Origin: Acidobacteriota bacterium
GTDB lineage: Bacteria; Acidobacteriota; Blastocatellia; Pyrinomonadales; Pyrinomonadaceae
Reading direction: 5' to 3'
Assembly: GCA_963169175.1 (NCBI GenBank)
Contig: CAUJFK010000057.1
Coordinates: 1-21,138 of the forward strand
Length of the DNA: 21,138 nt
The notes under the pieces were generated by a model. The model was given only the letters and a program-made list of their open reading frames with translations. It made no database searches and was not told the origin of the DNA. This document shows, piece by piece, positions 13,618 through 21,138 of this stretch. Numbering within the stretch: position 1 is the first letter of the stretch; every line of letters begins with the position of its first letter. The position numbers and the translations under genes are program-made.

Positions 13618-15450
13618 CTACTTTTGGCGCAGCCGGGATTCGATATTGTTTGCCTTTAGCGAATTACCGGTCGCACGCTGGAGATCGGCGATCGCCTTGT
13701 TGAGTTCCGTTTGTGCCCGAAGCTCATTTGAGCGGGCCGCGGTCAGAGCCGTTTGCCGTTCAAGGACACGATAAATATCTGACTGGCCGTTATCCAGTTT
13801 CCGCTGTTCCGATTCATACTCCTTTTGCGAATTCTCACGCGCGATCGCCGCCGAGCGAAGCCGTGCCTCGGCCGTCCGCATTGCCTGCAGGGCGTTTCTT
13901 ACATCCACCTGAATATTCTGCTCTATCTGTTCACGCTGCGTTTGCAGCTTTTCGCCTTCGACCAGCGATTTGCCATACTGCGCACGCGAGGTTTTATCGC
14001 CGAACAGCGGCAGATTGAATTGAACACCGACACGAAATGTCGGGTAACGGTTTGCAAAAAGATTGCTGACGGCACTGCCGTAACCGCCGATCAGATCATC
14101 AGGCAGGGCGGGCGTCGGGATTATCGGGATCTGATTTACCTGCTCCAGGTTCAATACCGGATTGGCATTTCGCAGCAGCTCATTGTTTCGGATCAACTGG
14201 TTTATCGAAGACGTAGTGCCCGTGCCCGAAAATGGATTCACCACATCGGGATTAAATGTTCCGGCCGCGCCGGAGAGCGCATAGCTTGCGATCAGATCGA
14301 TCTGCGGCTTTTTCTGCTCTTTGAAAAATTTCTGGTCGATGGCGTTGATGTCTTTCTGCGCCTGGTTTATCTCAAGCTCGGGGCGGTTCTGCAAGGCGGC
14401 GTCCAGTGCCTGTGAAAGTGTTGTTATCGGCGCGTTAAGTTCCACCGAATCGACCGGTGTGACCGACCGTGACCAGATCGCATCGGTGCGGCCGGGAGCG
14501 ATCAGATTCTTTAGATTGTTCTCCGCCACGCCGACAGCGTTCAGCGCGTCATAGACCGATTGCTCAAAATTTGCGACCTGTGTTTCGGCGGCGACAATGT
14601 CGATCGGGGCAAGCTGGCCTTCGGCGACCAGCCGCCGGTTATGATCAAGCTGCTGGATGGCATCGCCAACCGCGTCGCGCTGTACCTGCAGATTGCGCAA
14701 GGCGTAGGTCAGATCCCAATACGCCCGCTGAACACTGGCAATTATCTCGATCGTCCGCTGGCGGAACTGCGTATCGGTGAGCGAAAGGTTCCGCTTTGCT
14801 ATCTCGATCGCCCGCCGCGGCTGATCGAATTTTCGGCCGCGAAAGATGGGCTGTGTGATCTGGAACGCAAGATTTGAATTGTACGTCGGGTTTACCTGCG
14901 TGAAAATATTGTTCGTCGTATTGCGGGTGTTATTTGCCGTAACGCTAAAGGTCGCGCCCGTCGGGCGAAACGAACCGGACACGCCGGCATTGCCGACAAA
15001 ATTAGACTGGGTCAGCGAAAAATTAGGCCCGCCGCCGAAAAATGAGAACACCGGCGTTTTTGCGCGTTCGTAAAAGGTCTGGCCCGTCAGATGCGGTTCG
15101 TACGCTCCGCGGGCGATCTTCAGGTCAAATTCCGCGATACGCACATTTTTTCGCGTTACCTCAATGTCTTTATTGTTCTCAAGCGCCTTTGTGATCGCAT
15201 CGGCAAGGGTCAGTGGCTGCTGGTCGGCCATATCTACGCCGACGCGGCCTAGGTCGGGCAGGCTTCGGTCTTCTGAGCGGTAATTCGGCGCTATCGCGGG
15301 TACACCCTTAAGGTCCTGCGGCTTGACCTGCTGTTTGTCCACAACGGGCGGTGTTGCGGCCGGGGTCGGCGCGGGTGTCGCGTTCTGGCCAATAGCCGCC
15401 GTCGCGGTTGCCAGTATGGCGATCATAAATATAAATAACTGCTGTTTCAT
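13618..15450 (-). CDS. TolC-family outer-membrane efflux protein
   Basis: A 610-residue protein beginning with a Sec signal peptide (MKQQLFIFMIAILATATAAI, cleavage near GQN). An Ala/Pro-rich linker (residues 22-60) and two OEP repeats follow. The first is LTLADAITKALENNKDIEVTRKNV (about 80-105) and the second LSQALDAALQNRPELEINQ (about 340-360); each continues into long coiled-coil helices such as LRSAAIARENSQKEYESEQRKLDNGQ. It should trimerise into the outer-membrane channel for the RND pump encoded upstream. It is longer than E. coli TolC because of the N-terminal linker and a roughly 60-residue Asn/Pro-rich insertion around 395-460. Its ATG overlaps the previous stop by 4 bases (ATGA), so translation is coupled. 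It is the last gene of the operon. Confidence 0.93.
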   Translation of the reverse strand: MKQQLFIFMIAILATATAAIGQNATPAPTPAATPPVVDKQQVKPQDLKGVPAIAPNYRSEDRSLPDLGRVGVDMADQQPLTLADAITKALENNKDIEVTRKNVRIAEFDLKIARGAYEPHLTGQTFYERAKTPVFSFFGGGPNFSLTQSNFVGNAGVSGSFRPTGATFSVTANNTRNTTNNIFTQVNPTYNSNLAFQITQPIFRGRKFDQPRRAIEIAKRNLSLTDTQFRQRTIEIIASVQRAYWDLTYALRNLQVQRDAVGDAIQQLDHNRRLVAEGQLAPIDIVAAETQVANFEQSVYDALNAVGVAENNLKNLIAPGRTDAIWSRSVTPVDSVELNAPITTLSQALDAALQNRPELEINQAQKDINAIDQKFFKEQKKPQIDLIASYALSGAAGTFNPDVVNPFSGTGTTSSINQLIRNNELLRNANPVLNLEQVNQIPIIPTPALPDDLIGGYGSAVSNLFANRYPTFRVGVQFNLPLFGDKTSRAQYGKSLVEGEKLQTQREQIEQNIQVDVRNALQAMRTAEARLRSAAIARENSQKEYESEQRKLDNGQSDIYRVLERQTALTAARSNELRAQTELNKAIADLQRATGNSLKANNIESRLRQK

Positions 15451-15887
15451 AATGCGATCCCCATAAAAAACTGGGAATAAATGAACCCGCCCAAAATGAG
15501 CAGGAAACCGCCAATTTCACCCGCGATCAGGGCGTACATGAACCAAGTCGTAATAAAATTCCGTTCGCGGAACATATTGTCCGTTCGGTTGCGGAAACCT
15601 TCGGCAATGTAGCCCGTCACGGTCAAGGCAAAGAGCGCTATCGGAGCGCCCACGATCAACAAGCGGACGTTGCCGCCAAAGGGCGAATACTCGATCAGTT
15701 TTGCAATGACCAGGCACGCAAAGCTGTAAAAGAACGAAGCCCTGTGGGCGATATCGACGTAGGCCGGTGCATGGTGCTCCGGCGACGTCATTATCTTTCG
15801 ATATTTCCATACGCCGGTCGCCATCCCCGACATAAGGAACAGCCCCGAAAAAAGCAGTGCCGTTTTTTGGGCCGCATCCATAAGCAC
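15447..15887 (-). CDS. Four-helix inner-membrane protein in efflux operon, unknown
   Basis: A 146-residue hydrophobic protein with four predicted membrane segments: about residues 8-26, 46-64, 75-96 and 115-140. Short charged loops lie between them, including WKYRKIMTSPEHHAPAYVDIAHRAS with a His-rich stretch, and FRNRTDNMFRERN. The GTG at 15887 shares its first base with the pump's stop codon (TAGTG); an ATG two codons later (15881) is a possible alternative. The 3' end overlaps the TolC-family gene by 4 bases. Being locked between pump and channel suggests a role in the same complex or in its assembly, but I recognise no family and the function is unknown. Confidence 0.85.
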   Translation of the reverse strand: MLMDAAQKTALLFSGLFLMSGMATGVWKYRKIMTSPEHHAPAYVDIAHRASFFYSFACLVIAKLIEYSPFGGNVRLLIVGAPIALFALTVTGYIAEGFRNRTDNMFRERNFITTWFMYALIAGEIGGFLLILGGFIYSQFFMGIAL

Positions 15888-18800
15888 TAATTCTTGCCAA
15901 ACAACGCACCCGCGGCGGCAGCAAACTTTCGCCGGATGCCGCCAAAGAGCCAGTCGGAAAATCGCGTAACGTAGCTGAACAGTCGCAACTCGGCGAAGTC
16001 GTCAAATATCGAATAAAAGACCGGGACCGCCAGGAGTGTCAGCAAAAGACACAGGCTCTGGCCGCCGACCACGAGCACACCGATCGACCTGTTCGTACCG
16101 GCGCCGGCACCGGTACTTACCACCAGCGGCAGCATGCCCGCCACAAGGGCGATCGTTGTCATCAGGATGGGACGCAGGCGGTCGCGGTTTGCCTGAATGA
16201 TCGCGTCAAGCCGGCCCATCCCTTGCGAGCGAAGATTGTTCGTATGGTCGATCTGCAGGATCGCGTTCTTTTTAACAACACCGAACAAAAGCAGCAGCCC
16301 GAGGCCCGAGAAGATATTGACGGTCTGTCCGGTAACGAGCAGGCTCAAAATTCCGAACGGTATCGAAAGCGGCAGCGTCAGAAGGATCGTCACCGGGTGG
16401 ATGAACGATTCGAACTGAGCGGCCAGCACGATGTACATAAATATGAACGACAACGCGAATGCAAGCAGGAAGTAAAATCCGGCCTTGCCCATTTCTTTTG
16501 ACTGGCCGACGTAGCCGGTACGATAACCGGTCGGAAGCTGCAGCTTTGCGACAAAATCATTGATCGCCGCGGTAATGCTGGCCGCCGAACCGCCGGGCTT
16601 TGTGTTTGCAAGCAGTGTCACCTGCCGCTGCCGATTCGTTCGCTCGATCGAACTTGGGCCGGTGCCCTGTGACACCGTTACAAGGCGGTCGAGCGTAACC
16701 CACCCAAGCTTTGTTGACGGGACGATCAGGCGCTTCAGCCCTTCAACATCGGTGCGAAACGAATTGATCGCCCGAACGCGGACCTCATATTGCTCGGTCC
16801 CTTCGTTGTAGGATGTTGCTTCCTGTCCGGCCACGAGCGTGTTCAGGGCCTGCGAAACATCGCCGATCCGCACACCGAGGTCGGCTGCCTTGGCACGGTC
16901 AACCTCGAGCCGCACTTCCGGCTTGCCGGAGATGAGTGTCGAATCGACGTCAACAGCATCCGGGATCGTTTTCATTTTTTCGAGGATCTTTTCCGAGTAT
17001 TCCTTGAGTTTGGCCAGATCGGGGCCGGCAATCATGAACTGCACGTTGGCGTTGCGAAAGCCGCCGCCCGAGAATGCCTGTACCTGCTGTACGGCCGTGC
17101 GAAGGCCCTCGAACTGCGGATCGTTCAGCAGCTGGCGGGCGTCGGACATCATCACTTCCTGCGATTTGGGCCGGTTTGGAATATCGGTCAGCTTTACATA
17201 TATCGTTCCGCTGTTGACGACTTGTGCCTGGCCGCCGCCAACGGTCGCCAACGTGTCCGTTACACCCGGCATTTCGCGAATACGTGCGGCGATGCGCTCC
17301 ATCAACAATGCCGAAGCATCAAGGCTGTAGCCTTCAGGCGCACGGACCGAAACTTCAAACTGCGATTGATCGTCAACAGGCAGGAAGTTCTTGCCGACAA
17401 ACATGAAAAGCGGAATGATGGAAAGAAAGACAAGTCCGCAAAGCGTTATGATTACCCAGCGGTGGCCCATCGAAAATTTCAAAAGGAAGGTATAGATGCC
17501 GTCAACGTGGCGGAACCAACCTGCTTCTTTTGATAAATGCGGTTCGTGCCGCTGCGGTTCTTCGCCGCGTTCCATCGCTTCGTCATCAAGGATGTCAGGT
17601 GCCGGCCTTGCCTTTTTCAGATGGGTGCGCTTGATGAGCCTTGCGGCCAGCATCGGCGTAAGCGTAAATGACACCAGCAATGAAACGGCAACGGCAAACG
17701 CCGCGGTGAGGCCAAAGCTGGACATAAATCGCCCGACAATTCCCTGCATGAACCCGATGGGAACGAACACAGCCATAAGGCTGAGCGTCGTTGCCATAAC
17801 GGCCGGCCCGATCTCTCGCGTGCCTTCGATCGCCGCCTGGAACGGGTCCATTCCCTTTTCTTCGATAAACCGGAAAATGTTTTCGAGCACAACGATCGCG
17901 TCGTCGATGACAATACCGACCATCAATGTCAGCGAAAGCATCGTGATCGAGTTGAGCGTATAGCCCATCGCGTACATCAGCCCGAAGGTCGAAATGATGG
18001 ATGTGGGAATTGCGAGTGCGGCGATGAATGTCGCTCTAAAGTTCCACAGAAACAGGAAAACGACGATGGCAGCCAGGATCGATCCAACGATCAGGTGCTC
18101 TTCGATCGCACGAAGCGAGCTTTCGATAAATATCGAGTTGTCGCCGATGATGCGCACCTCAAATCCGGGCGGCAGCGTGCTTTTTATACCGGCAGCCTCA
18201 TCACCGGCGATCTCTTTAAGCCTTTCTTTTACACCGTGGGCAACGGCGACCGTGTTCTGTCCCGATTGCTTTGCAACGATCAGCGTGACCGCCGGCTTGC
18301 CGTTAAGCCTGGCTTCTGAGCGGAGTTCTTCAGCCCCGTCCTCGGTGCGGCCGATGTCTTTTATCTTTACCGGATAATCACCGCGCGTCGCTACGACAAC
18401 GTTGTCGAACCCTTCGGGCTTTCGGATCTTGCCCATTGTGCGGACGGATGTTTCGTCACGCCCTTCGTCAAGGCGTCCGCTCGGGAACTCGATGTTCTGG
18501 ATGCGCAGGGCATTGGTCACTTCGGCCGGCGTGATGTTGTACGCCCGCATTTTGTCCGGATCGACCCAGACGTTGATCTGCCGCTCCTGGCCGCCGATCA
18601 TCGAAACCTGGCCGACGCCGTTGACCGATTCGATACGTTCCTTTACCTGATTCTTCGCAACTTCTGTCACCTCGCGAAGATTGACCGGTGCTGAAACTAC
18701 GATACGCAGCACGGGCGCGGCGTCGGTGTCGAGCTTCATCACCGTCGGCTGTTCGGCGGTGTCGGGCAGGTTTGGAATAACGGTCTGAACGCGGTTCTCA

Positions 18801-19126
18801 ACTTCCTGAGCGGCAACGTTAACGTCCTTTTCCAGCACGAATTGGACAAAGACCTGCGACATTCCCTCGATAGAACTTGAGCGCAGTTCGTCGATGCCGC
18901 TGATGGTATTGACCGCTTCCTCGATCTTTTCGGTGATCTCGGTCTCGATCTCTTCGGGCGATGCTCCCGGATTTATCACCGTTACCGTGATCGTCGGAAA
19001 ATCGATCTTTGGGAAAAGGTCCACGCCGAGGCTCAGAAACGAGAACATTCCCACCACGACAAGCGACATTACCAGCATCGTCGCGAAAACCGGACGCTTA
19101 ACACAAATTTCTGCTAACCACTGCAT
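15887..19126 (-). CDS. RND efflux pump, AcrB/HAE1 family inner-membrane subunit
   Basis: A 1079-residue proton-driven pump. The N-terminus (WLAEICVKRPVFATMLVMSL) starts TM1, and PGASPEEIETEITEKIEEAV opens the first porter domain. The proton-relay acids D408-D409 are in TM4 (VGIVIDDAIVVLENIF). Lysine 952 or 953 (GVVKKNAILQIDH) in TM10 corresponds to K940 of AcrB. A charged cytoplasmic segment (about 505-535) separates the halves, and the second half repeats TM7-12. It lacks clear heavy-metal (CusA) signatures and fits the hydrophobic/amphiphile HAE class; the substrate is unknown. GAGGTC (19140-19135) is a ribosome site 8 bases before the ATG. It is flanked by the PIN partner gene upstream and the four-helix protein downstream (1-base overlap). 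Confidence 0.95.
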   Translation of the reverse strand: MQWLAEICVKRPVFATMLVMSLVVVGMFSFLSLGVDLFPKIDFPTITVTVINPGASPEEIETEITEKIEEAVNTISGIDELRSSSIEGMSQVFVQFVLEKDVNVAAQEVENRVQTVIPNLPDTAEQPTVMKLDTDAAPVLRIVVSAPVNLREVTEVAKNQVKERIESVNGVGQVSMIGGQERQINVWVDPDKMRAYNITPAEVTNALRIQNIEFPSGRLDEGRDETSVRTMGKIRKPEGFDNVVVATRGDYPVKIKDIGRTEDGAEELRSEARLNGKPAVTLIVAKQSGQNTVAVAHGVKERLKEIAGDEAAGIKSTLPPGFEVRIIGDNSIFIESSLRAIEEHLIVGSILAAIVVFLFLWNFRATFIAALAIPTSIISTFGLMYAMGYTLNSITMLSLTLMVGIVIDDAIVVLENIFRFIEEKGMDPFQAAIEGTREIGPAVMATTLSLMAVFVPIGFMQGIVGRFMSSFGLTAAFAVAVSLLVSFTLTPMLAARLIKRTHLKKARPAPDILDDEAMERGEEPQRHEPHLSKEAGWFRHVDGIYTFLLKFSMGHRWVIITLCGLVFLSIIPLFMFVGKNFLPVDDQSQFEVSVRAPEGYSLDASALLMERIAARIREMPGVTDTLATVGGGQAQVVNSGTIYVKLTDIPNRPKSQEVMMSDARQLLNDPQFEGLRTAVQQVQAFSGGGFRNANVQFMIAGPDLAKLKEYSEKILEKMKTIPDAVDVDSTLISGKPEVRLEVDRAKAADLGVRIGDVSQALNTLVAGQEATSYNEGTEQYEVRVRAINSFRTDVEGLKRLIVPSTKLGWVTLDRLVTVSQGTGPSSIERTNRQRQVTLLANTKPGGSAASITAAINDFVAKLQLPTGYRTGYVGQSKEMGKAGFYFLLAFALSFIFMYIVLAAQFESFIHPVTILLTLPLSIPFGILSLLVTGQTVNIFSGLGLLLLFGVVKKNAILQIDHTNNLRSQGMGRLDAIIQANRDRLRPILMTTIALVAGMLPLVVSTGAGAGTNRSIGVLVVGGQSLCLLLTLLAVPVFYSIFDDFAELRLFSYVTRFSDWLFGGIRRKFAAAAGALFGKN

Positions 19127-19167
19127 AAATTAACGACCTCGATCTTTTCAGATCCAAAACAACCAGG

Positions 19168-19383
19168 CTATTTTCGCTTGCCGCTTCGATGCCTCTTTAT
19201 TGCATCAACGATCTCAGCGACGGAACGGTTATCGTCTGCCGCTTGGCGCCGCTCAGTAAAATCGCCCAAACCCAGATTCAATTGGCTCAGAAAGCGCAGC
19301 GTCTTGGCAACACCCAACTCTCTGAACAACACGCCGATGGCCTCTGTAGTTACTTCATCGGTCGTTTCCAGTGTTGTATTCAT
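19168..19383 (-). CDS. Small partner protein (putative antitoxin) of the PIN-domain gene
   Basis: A 71-residue protein from the ATG at 19383. The open frame continues 31 codons upstream, but GAGGAGG about 7 bases before this ATG and the 4-base ATGA overlap with the toxin stop fix the start. Its core, AIGVLFRELGVAKTLRFLSQLNLGLGDFTERR, then EIVDAIKRHR, resembles the small partners I recall next to YLD-C type PIN proteins in cyanobacteria and other phyla (LG...FL.Q...G.GDYT.ER pattern). An antitoxin role is inferred from this pairing. No ribbon-helix-helix or AbrB motif is evident, so DNA binding is uncertain. The order is toxin first, antitoxin second, the reverse of many VapBC loci. Confidence 0.82.
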   Translation of the reverse strand: MNTTLETTDEVTTEAIGVLFRELGVAKTLRFLSQLNLGLGDFTERRQAADDNRSVAEIVDAIKRHRSGKRK

Positions 19384-19820
19384 TTTTTGACCTCCTCGAC
19401 CAATTCCATTGGAGAAACCGCCTTTACCTTTAGGTCCGTCAGAGCTTTGGCCTTTCTCAGCAATCGATCGTCGCACGTACAGAAAAAGTCGACTTCTCCC
19501 GCTTCGGCACTTGCTAAATGCAAAGCATCAAATGCCTTAATGCCTGACGCTCCAAATTCTTCTGCCCGTCGCGCAATAGTTTCATTCGTCGCAACGTATC
19601 CCTTGGCCACAGATAAGATGCCAGTACAGGCCGCAAGACGTCGAGCGTCCATGATCTCACCGATCTCAAAATCGAGAGATTCCGAAGAAAACAATGTGAG
19701 CCGACCGGCCTCACAATGGGTCAGGATCTCAATGACCGCCTCTGCTTCTTGTTCGATGCGCGGTTGATCCTGATCATCAACCGGTCGCTGAAGGCTGCAG
19801 TTGTCAAGGTAGATCTTCAT
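19380..19820 (-). CDS. PIN-domain protein (VapC-like putative toxin RNase)
   Basis: A 146-residue protein with the PIN pattern: MKIYLDNCSLQRPVDDQ at the start (Asp6), acidic residues in ESLDFEI (Asp50, Glu52), KAFDALHLASAE (Asp98) and CTCDDRLL (Asp117/118). These acids would bind the Mg/Mn ions of a single-strand RNase. The KIYLD-C...RP.DDQ opening marks the subgroup commonly paired with the small protein encoded next. The ATG is only 3 bases after the adaptor stop (TAG-GGA-ATG), leaving little room for its own promoter or ribosome site, so expression should depend on the efflux transcript. GC content (about 45-47%) is well below the flanking efflux genes, pointing to insertion of a mobile toxin-antitoxin cassette. 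Confidence 0.85.
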   Translation of the reverse strand: MKIYLDNCSLQRPVDDQDQPRIEQEAEAVIEILTHCEAGRLTLFSSESLDFEIGEIMDARRLAACTGILSVAKGYVATNETIARRAEEFGASGIKAFDALHLASAEAGEVDFFCTCDDRLLRKAKALTDLKVKAVSPMELVEEVKK

Positions 19821-19823
19821 TCC

Positions 19824-21138
19824 CTACTGCCGGACAATTGCTCCATCCGTCAAAGCGCCGAGATTATCGACCGCTACTGCATCGCCTTCGATCACGCCCT
19901 GTTTCACCTGGATCATGTCATTTTCAAGCAGGCCAAGCTGGACAAAATGCTGGCGGGCGATGCCGTCTTTGACCACAAAAACGGAATTTGTATCGCCAAC
20001 CGTTTTGACGGCGGCGACCGGGATCATCACAGCGGGTTCCGGTTTTGCCTGCGTGATGCGAACGGTTACGAACTGGCCCGGTTTTAGCAGGCCTTCGGAG
20101 TTCGGTATCTCCGCCTCAACGTTCAGGGTACGTGCGGTCGTGTTGACACTCGGCGCAACGCGGACGACCGTACCGGCAAAATTCCTGTCCGGATATGTGC
20201 TCGTTTGCAGCGAAACACCCTGGCCTGTCGCGATCTTGCCTATCTCCTGTTCGGGCACGTCGATCTTCACACGAAGTGTTGACGTCCTGACGATAGTGGC
20301 GATCTTGGAGTTCGGCGTGTTCGGCGAGATATATTCGCCAACGTCCGCCACGCGTTCGGAAACATAGCCGCTTATCGGTGCCCTGATCGTTGTGTCCGAC
20401 ACGGCCTTTTGGGCGGCGGCTATCTGTGCCTCAAGCGGGCCAAGTGCCGCTTTTGCACTGGCAGCGGCGGCACGTGCCGTGTCCACCGCCGAGCGGGCCG
20501 TGTCGATCGCTTTTATCGCCACCGCCGCGTTCGACCGCGCCTCATCAAGTTGGCCAAGCAGGGCATCGCGCTGCGATCTTCGCTGATCGTAAATAGCACG
20601 CGAAACGTCGCCGGTCTCAAGCAGCCGTTCGGCACGATGCAGTTCCTTTTCGGCAAGCTCAAGCTGGGCCGTGATCGTCTTGACCTGCGAAAAGTCCTTG
20701 ATCTGAAAGGTCTGGCCGTCGGTCACGCCAAGCCGGGCCTGTGTTTGCCGCAGAGTTGCGACCGCCTGGTCAACATTGGCTTCGGCCTGCCCGACAGCCT
20801 TTTTTTGCTGCTCGAACTGGGCCCGTGCCTGATCAAGCCGGATCGCCGCATCGCGCGGGTCAAGCCGGACAAGAACGTCACCCTGGTTCACATAGCTGCC
20901 GATATCGAAGTTCACTTCGGCGATCTTGCCGGCCACGGCGGGTGCGACATCGGTTTGAGCATCGCTGGCGAGGTTGCCGGTCGCCTCAATATAGGTCGGG
21001 ATCGGTTTGACCACAGCCTGGACCGTTTTTACATCAATGACCTGCGGCTGGGCGTCAGTGTTGGCGGCCGTATTGGCACTTGCACCGCAGCCCGTCAGGC
21101 CGACGCCCGCGAATGCGGCCAAGGCCAGGACCAAGAAA
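19824..21138 (-). CDS. RND membrane-fusion (adaptor) lipoprotein, N-terminus cut by window edge
   Basis: 437 residues are visible. The frame is still open at the window edge: a TTG at 21134 could start it, but it would give a signal peptide without basic residues, so the real start is probably outside. A lipobox LTGC follows the hydrophobic stretch, predicting a lipid-anchored periplasmic protein. Domains in order: barrel-sandwich half (PAVAGKIAEVNFDIGSYVNQGDVLVRLD), a long Ala-rich coiled-coil hairpin (about 150 residues, AKAALGPLEAQIAAAQKA), the second lipoyl half (TTIRAPISGYVSERVADVGEYI), beta-barrel (LRVKIDVPEQEIGKIATGQG) and the membrane-proximal domain (MIPVAAVKTVGDTNSVFVV). It bridges the RND pump and the TolC-like channel. 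It is the first visible gene of the operon; a regulator, if any, lies beyond the window. Confidence 0.93.
   Translation of the reverse strand, partial: FLVLALAAFAGVGLTGCGASANTAANTDAQPQVIDVKTVQAVVKPIPTYIEATGNLASDAQTDVAPAVAGKIAEVNFDIGSYVNQGDVLVRLDPRDAAIRLDQARAQFEQQKKAVGQAEANVDQAVATLRQTQARLGVTDGQTFQIKDFSQVKTITAQLELAEKELHRAERLLETGDVSRAIYDQRRSQRDALLGQLDEARSNAAVAIKAIDTARSAVDTARAAAASAKAALGPLEAQIAAAQKAVSDTTIRAPISGYVSERVADVGEYISPNTPNSKIATIVRTSTLRVKIDVPEQEIGKIATGQGVSLQTSTYPDRNFAGTVVRVAPSVNTTARTLNVEAEIPNSEGLLKPGQFVTVRITQAKPEPAVMIPVAAVKTVGDTNSVFVVKDGIARQHFVQLGLLENDMIQVKQGVIEGDAVAVDNLGALTDGAIVRQ

Noticed and set aside
13825..14415. A 196-codon plus-strand open frame antisense to the TolC-family gene
   Set aside because: No ribosome site, no family resemblance, and the opposite strand encodes a clear outer-membrane efflux protein.
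16790..17533. A 247-codon plus-strand open frame antisense to the RND pump
   Set aside because: It lies wholly inside a gene with unmistakable pump motifs; the sequence is low in recognisable structure and looks like the usual antisense shadow of GC-rich coding DNA.

Overview
The window looks like a chromosomal stretch from a Gram-negative, moderately high-GC bacterium. I infer Acidobacteriota, probably Blastocatellia/Pyrinomonadaceae, from the gene style and from the degenerate intergenic micro-repeats; no rRNA or marker phylogeny is present to prove it. Core genes sampled by eye are about 55-65% GC. Two cassettes are clearly lower: the DUF5131/TcmP pair at the left edge (about 40-47%) and a PIN-domain toxin/partner pair near 19.2-19.8 kb (about 45-47%).

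Layout. 1-1591 (minus): the downstream part of a two-gene cassette, TcmP then a three-cysteine DUF5131 protein that runs off the window. 1686-6364: housekeeping genes, namely aat (N-end-rule aminoacyl transferase, minus), a small membrane protein (plus), a MATE-family exporter (minus), mnmA (tRNA 2-thiouridylase, plus) and 5-formyltetrahydrofolate cyclo-ligase (plus). 6379-9689: mscL and a bactofilin (minus), ttcA (tRNA 2-thiocytidine, plus), and a Tat-exported Fe/Mn superoxide dismutase (minus). 9760-13421: a long-chain chromate transporter chrA (minus), 724 bp of structured non-coding DNA, an unrecognised 140-residue protein (plus), and an MDR-family quinone oxidoreductase (minus). 13618-21138 (minus): a tightly packed tripartite efflux operon. 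Its order of transcription is membrane-fusion lipoprotein, PIN toxin, small partner, RND pump, four-helix membrane protein, TolC-like outer-membrane protein.

How the genes fit together. The right third encodes a complete inner-to-outer-membrane export machine. Its subunit genes overlap or nearly touch, so they are probably translated in a coupled way. The toxin/partner pair sits inside this transcript: 3 bp after the adaptor stop and 41 bp before the pump start. This is the most striking organisation in the window. The middle third carries two PP-loop tRNA thiolases (MnmA for U34, TtcA for C32), a folate salvage enzyme, and membrane or stress genes.

The non-coding DNA is unusually structured. 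It holds a nested inverted-repeat element at 11522-11795, a perfect 12-bp inverted repeat that supplies the 3' end of the 140-residue gene, and long imperfect palindromes at 7847-7906 and 12333-12426. I saw no rRNA, tRNA, CRISPR array or intact transposase.
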